From NCBI RefSeq assembly GCF_040049195.1, contig NZ_JBDZDL010000009.1: a stretch of 64,000 nt of DNA; one strand, 5' to 3'. The notes below the pieces were generated by a model, which saw nothing but the letters and a program-made list of their open reading frames with translations, did not search any database and had not been told where the DNA came from. Made by a program: the position numbers and the translations under genes. The stretch comes from NCEH01 sp040049195 (GTDB lineage Bacteria > Pseudomonadota > Alphaproteobacteria > Rhizobiales > Xanthobacteraceae). Below, piece by piece: positions 9,249 to 18,191 of this stretch. Each line of letters opens with the position of its first letter. The stretch's first letter is position 1.

Positions 9249-9526
9249 GCGCCCTCAGGCCCAAGGCACGCGTGACAGGCGATGCGCATGAGGCTCAGCA
9301 CGCTCGCAAATCCGGACGATCGAGCATGACTTGCGGAGTTCAGGTCATGGAGTCTCATTTGGCCAAGCCCTATGTTTTGGATGCGCTCAGCGAATGAAAC
9401 TTGGACTACTCAGAGAATTACCGGCGTAAAACTGATGTAAATCGCGGCGGACAACATCTTTCTGAGTATTGCAGATCATCCGGGCTGAAATCAATCCGCA
9501 GCTAGGCGCTGCCAATGGAGACCAAA

Positions 9527-10288
9527 ATGAAAAGCCTCTTTCTATCCGCCGTTATGATGTCCACTGCCATGCTCGGCACTGGTCCGGCCTCGGCGCAGTC
9601 GAGCCATCCGATCAAGAACATCGTGCTCGTTCATGGCGCCTTCGTCGATGAGACGAGCTGGAATGGCGTCGCGGAAATCCTCAAGGCGAAGGGTTACCAT
9701 GTGACCACCGTCAAGAATCCTCTGACCTCCCTCGCCGACGATGTCGCCGCGACCAATGCGGTGCTGAACGCTCAAGACGGACCGACCGTCCTGGTCGGTC
9801 ATTCCTGGGGCGGCGTGGTGATCGGTGAAGCCGGCAACAATGCCAAGGTGTCGGCCTTGGTCTACGTCTCCGCCTTCGCACCCGATAAAGGCGAGAGCGT
9901 TTCGGCGCTGTCCAAAAGCGGTCCTGCGACCCCCGGCGTCAAGGCCATCCGGCCGGACAATAAGGGTTATCTGACCATAGATCCGGCTGTGTTCCCGAGT
10001 GCGGTGGCCGGCGACCTGCCGAAGGAAATCGGCGAGCACCTGGCTGCGCATCAGATGCCGATCAACCACACCGCCTTCGATGCTCCGGCGGAGGTCGCCG
10101 CGTGGCACGTCAAGCCGAGTTGGTATGTCCTCAGCGCGAAGGATCAGCTGCTCGATCCGCACGCACAAGCCTTCTTCGCCGAGCGCATCAAGGCCAAGGT
10201 GACCACTGTCGAAGGCAGCCATTCATCACTCGCCTCGCATGCCAAAGAAGTGGCGGCGGTCATCGAAACCGCGACTGGCGCCAAGTAA
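9527..10288 (+). CDS. Secreted alpha/beta hydrolase
   Basis: Alpha/beta-hydrolase of the esterase/acyltransferase type. After an N-terminal signal peptide (MKSLFLSAVMMSTAMLG to about residue 22, cleavage after ASA) it has IVLVHGAFVDETSW (oxyanion region), the nucleophile elbow GHSWGG near residue 93, an acid residue in VLSAKDQLLDP, and a catalytic histidine in VEGSHSSL near the end. An ATG at 9515 would add four residues; the ATG at 9527 is preferred because GGAG lies eight bases upstream of it and the signal peptide then starts normally. Likely periplasmic. Substrate unknown. It is the only intact gene between two DUF302 pseudogenes. Confidence 0.85.
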   Translation: MKSLFLSAVMMSTAMLGTGPASAQSSHPIKNIVLVHGAFVDETSWNGVAEILKAKGYHVTTVKNPLTSLADDVAATNAVLNAQDGPTVLVGHSWGGVVIGEAGNNAKVSALVYVSAFAPDKGESVSALSKSGPATPGVKAIRPDNKGYLTIDPAVFPSAVAGDLPKEIGEHLAAHQMPINHTAFDAPAEVAAWHVKPSWYVLSAKDQLLDPHAQAFFAERIKAKVTTVEGSHSSLASHAKEVAAVIETATGAK

Positions 10289-10466
10289 GATTACCGCCAT
10301 GCGACGCTGTTGAGCCCGGCTTTGGAATCGATAGCGTCGCCGGCGCGTAGAGCTTTAATCGCGACGACTTCGGCCAGGCCGACAGGTTTTTGCCTGCCGG
10401 CCTAGCCTCTTGCCATCAGCCCCACCTTCCCGGCGCAGATGGTCGTTGGCCCTGCGGGCCCTGACA

Positions 10467-10971
10467 TCATGCAGCGTGGCTTTGGAACCGGCGGATATGC
10501 GCGATTTTGCCGAACCCAGCCTAGCGGAAGGCCACGTGCCTCCTTCCTTGTTGGCATAGACGACGACGCGCAGCGGGGCGTAGAGACCGGCGGCGGGGTC
10601 GATGTTCGTCATATCCGTCGCGGAGACAATGTTGCCGATGTAGTAGGTGATGAGCTCCCGCTTCTCGCCCTTGAGCGCGAGCAGGTCGCCATGCAGCGCG
10701 ATGTAGTGGATGGCCAGCCCGTCCTCGCCGGCGATGCGCTTGGCTCCGGCCCGCAAGGATTCGACATCGTTGCTACGGATGAACTGGCGCAGTTCGTCCA
10801 GGCGCCCGAGCTTCTCGATGTCGGCCTTCACGTCCTTGTAGGCGCGCGGCGTGATCACCTTGATGTGCTCCACCGAAGCGCCGCGGAGAGCACGCGCACG
10901 TTCGAGCTGGCAAGCGCCGGCACCGCGAACAAGATGCCCGCAAGCGCCAGTCCCGTCACAGATTTTCTCAT
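10467..10971 (-). pseudogene. Exported DUF302-family gene, frameshifted
   Basis: The minus strand has a well-spaced GGAGG and an ATG at 10971 opening a signal peptide (MRKSVTGLALAGILFAVPALA), which then runs into a stop. One frame over, the protein continues ASVEHIKVITPRAY and the DUF302 core ITYYIGNIVSATDMTNIDPA, LYAPLRVVVYANKEGG. A second break follows near 10520, after which the expected terminal segment (FGKIAHI) appears in another frame. This fits a single secreted DUF302 protein with two indels. The DUF302 part read as a gene of its own would start at 10873 and end at 10355, with a nonsense C-terminus. Confidence 0.68.
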
Positions 10972-11005
10972 GGTTCCCTCCTTCGTTTATGGTTTGGTTG
11001 TCTTG

Positions 11006-11290
11006 TCAGCGGGCGGCGACAGTGGAGCCGCCGTGCGTGCCGATGTAGATCGCCGCGACACGCGGATCGCAGGCCAGATCGCGGGCGCTTCGCTCCAGCG
11101 TGATGCGACCGGATTCGAGCACGTAGCTCCGGTCGGCGATTGCGAGGGCGGCGCGGACATTCTGCTCCACGAGCACGATGGAGGTGCCGCCGTAGCGCAA
11201 TTGGCATCTGGACGACACAAGCGCCCGGCAGCAGGCAAGGGCGATCTTCCGGGCGAGCGCAAGACCAACGGAGGAGCGTTCCCGCAACAG
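11006..11290 (-). pseudogene. LivF-type ABC transporter ATPase, C-terminal fragment
   Basis: The last 60 or so residues match the C-terminus of branched-chain amino acid transporter ATPase LivF: TSIVLVEQNVRAALAIADRS (H-loop region), then YVLESGRITLE and DPRVAAIYIGTHGG. Before this only a degraded trace of the Walker B region remains (SSVGLALARKIA in place of EPSLGLAP), and Walker A and the signature motif are absent. The gene therefore survives only as a 3' fragment. No other liv gene is adjacent. It points head to head toward the start-less MaoC gene at 11361. Confidence 0.6.
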
Positions 11291-11360
11291 CGATCAAGGG
11301 CGCTGATGTCTTGGCCTTCGGCCGAAGTCACTCGCAACAGACAAGGAAGCCGTCATACCC

Positions 11361-11825
11361 CATGAACACGGAGCGTCGGCGCTCTTCGCCGAAGATCTCT
11401 TCGCCGGCCAGCGTTTCACCAGTGATACCCATGAGCTGACCGCGGATGAGATTCGCGAGTTCGCCGGCCGCTATGATCCGCAGCCCTTCCATCTCGACGA
11501 AGAGACGGCCAACAGCACGTTGTTCGGCGGTCTCGCGGCGAGCGGGTGGCACACGGCAGCAGTGACCATGCGCCTGCTGGTCCGGGGCGGCGCGCCCATC
11601 GCCGGAGGCATTATCGGCGCCGGCGGCGAAATCAAATGGCCCCGCCCCACCCGCCCCGGGGACGTGCTGCGCGTCGAGAGCGAGGTCGTCGAGATCACCC
11701 CTTCCCGCTCGCGGCCGGACCGCAGCCGCGTCCGTCTGCGCAGTGAGACCCGCAACCAGACTGGCGACGTGGTCCAGGTGCTTGTCGCGGATCTCGTGGT
11801 GCCTGTCCGCAACCCCGTGGCCTGA
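11361..11825 (+). pseudogene. MaoC-like dehydratase, start codon lost by frameshift
   Basis: Hotdog-fold MaoC-type enoyl-CoA hydratase. The reading frame is intact from FAEDLFAGQRF through the hydratase motif YDPQPFHLDEE, FGGLAASGWHTAA and PGDVLRVESEV to NPVA at 11825. No ATG, GTG or TTG lies in frame upstream of the domain; the first in-frame start-like codon is a TTG at 11520, inside it. An ATG at 11362 in the neighbouring frame, with AAGGAAG upstream, would fit if one base were missing in the next 20. I infer a 5' frameshift; a sequencing error or a rare start codon is possible. Confidence 0.55.
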
Positions 11826-11852
11826 GCGGAGCGAAACGGCAAGGACCGCTCC

Positions 11853-12200
11853 TAGGTTCTGTTGACAAAGTGGCCCACCGCCTTTGCTCGGGCCCTTTCA
11901 GGGGGAGTTCGCGAAGGCGTCTTGGCCCTGCGCGGTGCATCTCGCTCTGGGCATAGAATCGTTCACAAAAGCTGCCGGTCGCGCGATGTCGATAGAGCTT
12001 GCGCCAGCCCGCATCGGGTGCCGTGGTATTCCTCGGCGAGGTGGGGATGCGCGGGCCGTTGCGGTGGGCACCGATGGCGGACGCCCGCGGGCGGTTGTTG
12101 GCCCGGGTATCGTGGCCGGCGACCTTCACCCGCTTTTCGACGAACCCGTCGCCGGCCGGGAACGACAATACCGGGCGGGCGGAAGGACGCTAAGAGGGGC
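11853..12200 (-). mobile_element. Possible IS5-family transposase remnant
   Basis: The plus strand at 11853 reads GGTTCTGTTGACAAAGT, similar to the termini of several alphaproteobacterial insertion sequences. The minus-strand frame reading away from it carries a faint DDE-transposase C-terminal pattern: a glycine-aspartate segment, RIPTSPRN, then WRKLYRHRATGSFCERFY, reminiscent of the segment (IP-x-x-x-R, LYRxR, xxExFF) in IS5-group enzymes. The pattern is degraded and no second terminal repeat was found. The rest of this stretch up to the RND stop at 12264 shows no gene. Confidence 0.33.
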
Positions 12201-12263
12201 AAGCGCCCACAGGTACCAAGCCATCTCCACCACCGTCAGTTCGCCGGCCACCGCATCCGTAAC

Positions 12264-15200
12264 CTATTCGGGGAGAGCCAAGGTCGGCGTCGCCCCTTCG
12301 ACCGTCTCGCGGCGATGCGTCTGGCCCATCAACACATAAGCCGTGGGCACCACATAGAGGGTGAACAGCGTGCCGATGGCGAGGCCGGTGGCGATGACGA
12401 GGCCAAGGTTGAAGCGCGAGGCGGCGCCCGCGCCGGACGCGAAGATCAGCGGTACGACGCCGAGCACCATAGCCGCTGTCGTCATCAGAATGGGCCGCAG
12501 GCGCAGCGTCGCGGCCTCGATGATGGCCTCGCGCTTGGACCTTCCGTCGAGCTGCAACTCGTTCGCCACCTCCAGCATCAGAATGCCGTGCTTGCTGATG
12601 AGTCCCATCAGCGTGGTAAGCCCGACCTGTGTATAGATGTTGATGCTGGCCCCGCCGATTCCGACGCTGATGAACAGCAGCGCACCGGCCAGGGACATGG
12701 GCACCGACAGCAGAATGACCACAGGATCGCGGAAGCTGTTGAACAGCGCGGCAAGGGACAGGAAGATCACGATCAGCGCAAATGCAAACGTGGTGACGAA
12801 ACCGCCGCTCTCTTGCACATATTGCCGCGAGGCGCCGCCGAAATCGAGGGTGTAGCCGGTCGGCAGGGTGCGCTTCGCGAGATCCTTCAGCGCAGTGATG
12901 GCATCGCCGGTGGTGATGCCGGGCGCGACCACGCCGGCGATGGTGGCGGCGTTCACCTGCTGGAAATGGTTGAGGGATTCCGGCACGGTCGTGGTCTCGA
13001 TCCGCGCCACCGTGGACAGCGGGATCATCGTGCCGTCGCTCAAGCGCATGTAATAATCGAGCACTTGGTCCGTATTGAGCCGCGCCTCCTGCTTCACCTG
13101 CGGGATGACCTTGTAGGACCGGCCATCGAGGCTGAAGTAGTTCACATAGCCGCCGCCCAGCAGCGAGGAGAGCGCGCCGCCCACGTCGCTCATGGAGAGG
13201 CCGAGGAGGGAGGTTTTCTCCCGGTCTATGACGATGGAAGCCTGCGGCTGGTCAATCTTGAGATCGTTGTTGAGGAAGATGAACAGGCCCGAGTCCAGCG
13301 CTTCCTGCATGAACTTCGCGGCCACCTCGTTGAGCTTGTCGAAGCCGTCCGAGGTGCCGATCACGATCTGCATGGGCAGGCCGTTCGAGCCGGGCAGAGG
13401 CGATTGCTGGAAGGCGACGATCTTCTGGCCGGCGATGGCGTTCAGCTCCTGCTGGATCATCGGCTGGAGCGTCTTGGTGGTCGCCTTGCGTTCATCCCAA
13501 GGCTTCAGCACCCAGCCAGCAATGCTGGTGCTGGTGCTCTCCACCTGGAACACCGTCTCGGTCTCGGGGTGCTTGGCGAAGGTCTCGTGGGTCTGCCGGT
13601 CGTAGAGCAACTTTTGCTGCAGCGTCGCATTGGGGGCGGAGATGCTCTGGGCGAGGATGATGCCCTGGTCCTCCTCCGGCGCCAACTCGCTCTGCGCCGT
13701 GCCATACAGCCAGTACACGCTGCACAGCACGAGGCCGGCGAACACGGCGGTGACGGGCATGTAGTTGAGCGCGCCCGTGAGCGAGCGGGAATAGGCGGCC
13801 GTGACGGCCCCCATCACCCGGTCCACCGCCAGCACCATGCGGGATTCCAGATCTCCGCCCGCATGGTCGACCGGCTTCAGCATGTAGGCGGACATCATCG
13901 GCGTCAGCGTCAGCGCCACCACGGCCGAGATCGTCACCGCCCCCACCAGCGTGAAGGCGAATTCGGTGAACAGCGCACCCGTGAGCCCGCCCTGGAAGCC
14001 GATGGGCACATAAACGGCGATCAGCACCACGGTCATGGCGATGATGGGATTGGCGAGCTGCCGCGCCGAGGCGAAGGCGGCCTGAAGCGCGCTCATCCCC
14101 TCCTCCATGTGGTGGTTGACGCTCTCCACCACGATGATCGCATCATCCACCACGAGGCCGATGGCGAGCACGAGGGCGAGCAGCGTGAGCAGATTGATGC
14201 TGAAGCCGAAGGCCAGCATCATCAGAAAGGTGCCGATCAGCGACAGCGGGATCGCGATGACGGGAATGAGCACCGAGCGCCAGGAGCCGAGGAACGCGAA
14301 CACCACCAGGGTCACGATGGCGAGCGCCTCCACCAGCGTGTGGATCACCTCCTCGATGGAGGAATTCACGAAGGCGGAGGAATCGTAGATCACGCCCATG
14401 GAGAGCCCGGTGGGCAGCTGGCTCTCGATGTCCGGCAACACCGCTCGAACACCTTTGATGACGTCGAGCAGATTGGCCGCCGGCGCGATCTGGATGCCGA
14501 TGTAGACCGACTCCCGGCCATTGAACATGGTGGCGGACTCATAGTCGTCGGCACCGAGAGTGACGTTGGCCACGTCCTTCAAGCGCACGATGGCACCGTT
14601 CGCCTCCTTGACGATGAGGTTCCTGAACTCCTCCACGTTGTGCAGGCTGGTGGAGGCGGTGAGGTTCACCTGCACCATCTGGCCCTTGGTGTTGCCGAGG
14701 CTGGCGATATAGTCGTTACGGGTGAGCGCGGTGGAGACTTCCGAGGCCGTCACGCCATAGGCCGCGAGACGAATCGGGTCCAGCCAGGCGCGCATGGCGA
14801 AGGTCTTGCTGCCGAGCAGTTCCGCCGTCTGCACCCCCTGCACCGCCTGCAGCTTTGGCTGCACCACGCGGATCAGGTAATCGGTGATCTGGTTGGCGGC
14901 GATGGCCTCGCTGCGGAAGCCGATATACATGGCATCGATGGTCTGGCCGACCTTCACCGTCAGCACCGGCTGCTGGGTCCCCGAGGGCAGCTGATTGAGT
15001 ACCGAATTGACCTTGGTGTTGATCTCAGTCAGCGCCTTGCCGGTATCGTAATTGAGCCGCAGGTTGGCGGTGATGGTGCTGGTGCCGGTGGTGCTGGTGG
15101 AGGTCATGTAGTCAATGCCATTCGCCTGGGCGATGGCATTTTCCAGCGGCGTCGTGATGAAGCCCGCCACCACGTCCGGATCGGCTCCGGGATAGGTGGT

Positions 15201-15347
15201 CGAGACGGTTACGATGGCATTTTGCGTCCGCGGATATTGCAAGATGGGCATGGAGCTCATGGCGCGCAGGCCCAGCACCAGGATCATCAGGCTGACCACG
15301 ATCGCCAGCACCGGCCGGCGGATGAAGATGTCGGTAAAGGACGACAT
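12264..15347 (-). CDS. RND multidrug efflux permease (HAE1 family)
   Basis: Inner-membrane proton/drug antiporter, the pump subunit of a tripartite efflux complex. At 1027 residues it has the full length of MexB/AcrB-type permeases. It starts FTDIFIRRPVLAIVVSLMI (first membrane helix), has the large periplasmic loop with YPGADPDVV, and near residues 395-410 has the proton-relay segment ALVLAIGLVVDDAIIVVE with the paired aspartates in helix 4. The second half repeats the pattern (helix 7 onward, YVPIGFQGGLTGALF, ISKHGILMLEVANE). It is the second gene of a three-gene minus-strand operon, 12 bases after the adaptor stop... the adaptor gene lies upstream and the outer membrane gene first. Substrates cannot be read from sequence. 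Confidence 0.94.
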   Translation of the reverse strand: MSSFTDIFIRRPVLAIVVSLMILVLGLRAMSSMPILQYPRTQNAIVTVSTTYPGADPDVVAGFITTPLENAIAQANGIDYMTSTSTTGTSTITANLRLNYDTGKALTEINTKVNSVLNQLPSGTQQPVLTVKVGQTIDAMYIGFRSEAIAANQITDYLIRVVQPKLQAVQGVQTAELLGSKTFAMRAWLDPIRLAAYGVTASEVSTALTRNDYIASLGNTKGQMVQVNLTASTSLHNVEEFRNLIVKEANGAIVRLKDVANVTLGADDYESATMFNGRESVYIGIQIAPAANLLDVIKGVRAVLPDIESQLPTGLSMGVIYDSSAFVNSSIEEVIHTLVEALAIVTLVVFAFLGSWRSVLIPVIAIPLSLIGTFLMMLAFGFSINLLTLLALVLAIGLVVDDAIIVVESVNHHMEEGMSALQAAFASARQLANPIIAMTVVLIAVYVPIGFQGGLTGALFTEFAFTLVGAVTISAVVALTLTPMMSAYMLKPVDHAGGDLESRMVLAVDRVMGAVTAAYSRSLTGALNYMPVTAVFAGLVLCSVYWLYGTAQSELAPEEDQGIILAQSISAPNATLQQKLLYDRQTHETFAKHPETETVFQVESTSTSIAGWVLKPWDERKATTKTLQPMIQQELNAIAGQKIVAFQQSPLPGSNGLPMQIVIGTSDGFDKLNEVAAKFMQEALDSGLFIFLNNDLKIDQPQASIVIDREKTSLLGLSMSDVGGALSSLLGGGYVNYFSLDGRSYKVIPQVKQEARLNTDQVLDYYMRLSDGTMIPLSTVARIETTTVPESLNHFQQVNAATIAGVVAPGITTGDAITALKDLAKRTLPTGYTLDFGGASRQYVQESGGFVTTFAFALIVIFLSLAALFNSFRDPVVILLSVPMSLAGALLFISVGIGGASINIYTQVGLTTLMGLISKHGILMLEVANELQLDGRSKREAIIEAATLRLRPILMTTAAMVLGVVPLIFASGAGAASRFNLGLVIATGLAIGTLFTLYVVPTAYVLMGQTHRRETVEGATPTLALPE

Positions 15348-15359
15348 GATTGCCTCCGC

Positions 15360-16481
15360 TCACTTGTCGACGATGGAGGGAGCGGGGTCGTTGGTGGGCA
15401 GCACCGCATTGTTCACGCTGACCTGCGACCCGTTGTGCAGCTTCATCTGCCCGGCGACGACGATCTGGTCGCCCGGCTTGATGCCCGACGTGACGGCGAT
15501 CTGGTCGCCGCGCGTCGCGCCGGTCTTCACGAACACCTGCCGCGCGGCGAGGCCTGTCGTTGAGCCCTCCTTCTTCTCCACCAGGAAGACAATGTCGCCG
15601 TAAGGATTGGCGCTCACGGCCGTCTGCGGCACCGTAACAAGTTCGTCCTGCGCGCCGATCGAGACTTCGACCGTGGCGAACATACCTGGGGTGAGGCGGT
15701 GGTCGTCATTCTTGAACTCGGCGCGAAGCTGCACATTGCGCGAGGTGACATCCACCTTGGGGCTGATGGCCGTTACCGTGCCTTCGAACGCACGGCCGGG
15801 ATAGGTGTCCACCGTGGCCTTCACCGTCTGCCCGGTCCTCACCTCGGCAAGAGCCTGCTGCGGCAGATAGAAATCGATGAAGATGGGATTGAGTGACTGC
15901 AGCGTCACCACCGTCGTGCCTGCACTCACATATTGGCCGAGATCGACGGAGCGGATGCCGAGGCGGCCGGAGAAGGGAGCCTTCAGCGTCTTCTTGTCCA
16001 CCACCGCCTGCTGCTCGGCCACCTGGGCCTGTGCCTTCTTGAGGTTGGCGGTGTCGCTGTCGATGGTGGCCTGGCTCACCGCGTGGATCTTCAGTTGCTC
16101 CTGGTCGCGGTTGAGGATGATGGCGCTGACGTCGGCCGTCGCCTTCAGAGCGGCGAGGTTCGCCAGCTCCTGGTCGTCGCGCAGCTGGAGCAGGATCTGC
16201 CCCTCTTGCACCTCGTCGCCGGACTTGAAATTGATCTTTGCGACCGTACCCGAGCTTTCCAGTGCGAGATCGGCGCCCGCCTCGGCGCGGACGCTGCCCA
16301 CCGCCTTGACTGTGGATTGCCACGGCGTGAGCGTGGCCACCGCCGTGGCGATGGTCTGCGGCGGATCGCGCAGCGAGGCGAGCACCTGCTTGATCATGCC
16401 GGCCTTGAAAATCTGGAAGCCGTAGAGCGCCCCGAAAACCAGGGCGACGGCGGCCAGCATGAGGATCATTCTTTTCTTCAT
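15360..16481 (-). CDS. RND efflux periplasmic adaptor (membrane fusion protein)
   Basis: Links the inner-membrane pump to the outer-membrane channel. A single N-terminal anchor (MKKRMILMLAAVALVFGALY), a first lipoyl half with GTVAKINFKSGDEVQEGQIL, a coiled-coil hairpin rich in alanine and glutamine (about residues 110-165), a second lipoyl half with APFSGRLGIRSVDLGQYVSAG, then the beta-barrel and membrane-proximal domains (FEGTVTAISPKVD; LTPGMFATVEV; IKPGDQIVVAGQMKL). The start at 16481 is favoured over an in-frame ATG 81 bases upstream by GGAGAG about eight bases before it and by the anchor position. It lies 12 bases from the permease start. Confidence 0.92.
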   Translation of the reverse strand: MKKRMILMLAAVALVFGALYGFQIFKAGMIKQVLASLRDPPQTIATAVATLTPWQSTVKAVGSVRAEAGADLALESSGTVAKINFKSGDEVQEGQILLQLRDDQELANLAALKATADVSAIILNRDQEQLKIHAVSQATIDSDTANLKKAQAQVAEQQAVVDKKTLKAPFSGRLGIRSVDLGQYVSAGTTVVTLQSLNPIFIDFYLPQQALAEVRTGQTVKATVDTYPGRAFEGTVTAISPKVDVTSRNVQLRAEFKNDDHRLTPGMFATVEVSIGAQDELVTVPQTAVSANPYGDIVFLVEKKEGSTTGLAARQVFVKTGATRGDQIAVTSGIKPGDQIVVAGQMKLHNGSQVSVNNAVLPTNDPAPSIVDK

Positions 16482-16536
16482 CTGCCGTCTCTCCTTGCGA
16501 TCGCGTCGCGGAGGCGTTTGGGGCGTTGCGGACCGG

Positions 16537-18072
16537 TCAGTGGTCCTGGAAATAGCCGGCATTGGTGCGGGGCTCGGCCTGCGCCGTCTGGTCCACCCGG
16601 TTCCACCAGCCGCCGCCCAGGGCCTGGAACAGGGCTGCGGTATCGGTGAAGCGGGCGGCCTGCGCCTTCACCCGGGCGACCACGGCCTGCTGGAAGTTCT
16701 GCTCTGAGGTGAGCACCGAGGGATAGGTCACCGCGCCGGCGAGATACTGGGTGCGGGAGATGGTCACGCTCTCCTGCGCGGCCTTTTCATAGGCAAGCTG
16801 CGCCTTCAGCGTGCTGGCATCGGCCTCGATGGCGCGCAGCGAATCCGCCACGTCCCGGAAGGCGGTGATGACCGTGCTCTTGTATTGCGCCAGCGCCTGT
16901 TCGTTGCTTGCGACGGCGGATTCCTTGTCGTGGTAGAGCGTCCCGCCGTCGAACACCGTCTGGGCGATGCTGCCCGCGATGCTCCAGGCGGCGGTGCCGG
17001 GCGAGAACAGGCTGTCGGGGGTAAGGCCGGCCCTGCCGTAGCTGCCGGTGAGCTGAACCTGCGGCAGCATATTGGCGACATTCACCCCCACCGTGGCGGT
17101 TGCCTTGTGCAGGTTGGCCTCCGCCGCACCGATATCGGGCCGCTGCCGCACCAGGGCGGACGGCACGCTCACCGGCAGGTCGCGCGGCAAGGTGAGGCTC
17201 GCGAGGGTCACGTGCTCACCTCGGTCCTCGCTCGGCAGTCGGCCGAGATAGGCCATGAGTTGGTTGCGCTGCTGGGCGAGCTGCTTTTGCAGAGGGGGGA
17301 GGGTCGCCTGCGTTTGGGCGAGATTCGACTGCTGCGAGAGAACGTCGGATTGGGCGACCGCGCCGAGCTCAAACTGGCGCCGAACCAGATTGAGCTGTTC
17401 CTGTTCCGACTTGATGATGTCGTTGGTCGCCTCGATCTGCGCCCTGAGCGAGGCATCGGTGATGGCCGCGGTGACCACATTGGAGGTAAGGCTGAGATAG
17501 GTCGCTTCCAGCTGGAAGCGCTGGTAATCCGCCTGCGCCTCCAGCGCCTCGACCTGACGGCGCGTACCGCCCCACGCGTCGAGCGTATAGCTCACGCTGA
17601 TCGAGGCGTTGTAGAGATTATACGGGCTGGTGTTTCCGCTCTCGCCCTGGCTCGCCAGCGACGCGGTCTCCCGGGTGGCGCTGCCGCTCGCCGACACCTG
17701 CGGAAACAGCGCGCCCTCCCCTGCCAGCGCGGACTCGCGCGCCGCTCTCAAGGCCGCCTGCGCCGCTACGATGTCCGGATGGTTGCGGATTGCCTCCGCC
17801 ACGAAAGCGTCAATCTGTTTGTTGCGAAACACGCGCCACCATTCGCCGGGCAGATCGCGGCCGCGGAGAAACACCTGACTGCTGCCGCCATGGACATCGG
17901 CGGATGTGGTGGGGAGGGGCGTGCCTTCCGGCAGGTAGCCGCTCACGCGCGGGGCGTCGGGCGCCACGAACTCCGGCCCCACCATGCAGCCGTTCATGAG
18001 CAGCAGGGAAGCGGTGATGGTACTTCCCCGCAGGCAGGCGGCGACCCGAGAGAGGGGGCGGTGGTCTCGCAT
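16537..18072 (-). CDS. Outer membrane efflux lipoprotein (NodT/OprM type)
   Basis: TolC-like outer-membrane channel of the RND complex. The 511-residue protein has a lipoprotein signal with lipobox LLMNGC (cysteine at about residue 29), then MVGPEFVAPDAP, as in NodT-family factors. It contains the two outer membrane efflux protein repeats, visible as long helical stretches (RQVEALEAQADYQRFQLEA; VRRQFELGAVAQSDVLSQQS; and SVTISRTQYLAGAVTYPSVL near the end). It is the first gene of the minus-strand operon, divergent from the TetR gene, with two operator-like palindromes between the two starts. Confidence 0.92.
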   Translation of the reverse strand: MRDHRPLSRVAACLRGSTITASLLLMNGCMVGPEFVAPDAPRVSGYLPEGTPLPTTSADVHGGSSQVFLRGRDLPGEWWRVFRNKQIDAFVAEAIRNHPDIVAAQAALRAARESALAGEGALFPQVSASGSATRETASLASQGESGNTSPYNLYNASISVSYTLDAWGGTRRQVEALEAQADYQRFQLEATYLSLTSNVVTAAITDASLRAQIEATNDIIKSEQEQLNLVRRQFELGAVAQSDVLSQQSNLAQTQATLPPLQKQLAQQRNQLMAYLGRLPSEDRGEHVTLASLTLPRDLPVSVPSALVRQRPDIGAAEANLHKATATVGVNVANMLPQVQLTGSYGRAGLTPDSLFSPGTAAWSIAGSIAQTVFDGGTLYHDKESAVASNEQALAQYKSTVITAFRDVADSLRAIEADASTLKAQLAYEKAAQESVTISRTQYLAGAVTYPSVLTSEQNFQQAVVARVKAQAARFTDTAALFQALGGGWWNRVDQTAQAEPRTNAGYFQDH

Positions 18073-18102
18073 GATCGTGGCACCCGACAGACCTAAAGTT
18101 GG

Positions 18103-18117
18103 ACCGAACCGTTCAGT
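18103..18117. promoter_or_regulatory. TetR operator, upstream copy
   Basis: Reads ACCGAACCGTTCAGT: two 7-base arms around a central C, with one mismatch in the left arm. Thirteen bases (GAACCGTTCAGTT, 18106-18118) are identical to the second copy 57 bases downstream. It lies 30 bases before the ATG of the outer-membrane efflux gene (minus strand), so binding there would block the efflux operon promoter. Assigned to the TetR protein by position and symmetry. Confidence 0.72.
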
Positions 18118-18159
18118 TCGATTATCGGGTAAGCCCAGATAATCCGGGAGTCAATATGG

Positions 18160-18174
18160 ACTGAACCGTTCAGT
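18160..18174. promoter_or_regulatory. TetR operator, downstream copy
   Basis: Reads ACTGAACCGTTCAGT, a perfect palindrome of 7-base arms with one central base, 18 bases before the regulator ATG. Together with the copy at 18103 it fits negative control of the efflux operon and autoregulation of the TetR gene. Confidence 0.76.
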
Positions 18175-18191
18175 TTAATTAAACTGCATGC

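Noticed and set aside
12180..12320. A transposase-like C-terminus on the plus strand overlapping the end of the RND gene
   Set aside because: The resemblance lies partly within the RND coding sequence in antisense, so it is probably fortuitous.
11862..15563. A 1,233-codon open frame on the plus strand opposite the RND permease
   Set aside because: It is the antisense shadow of the RND gene: histidine-, arginine- and glutamate-rich low-complexity translation with no family features, typical of complementary frames in GC-rich genes.
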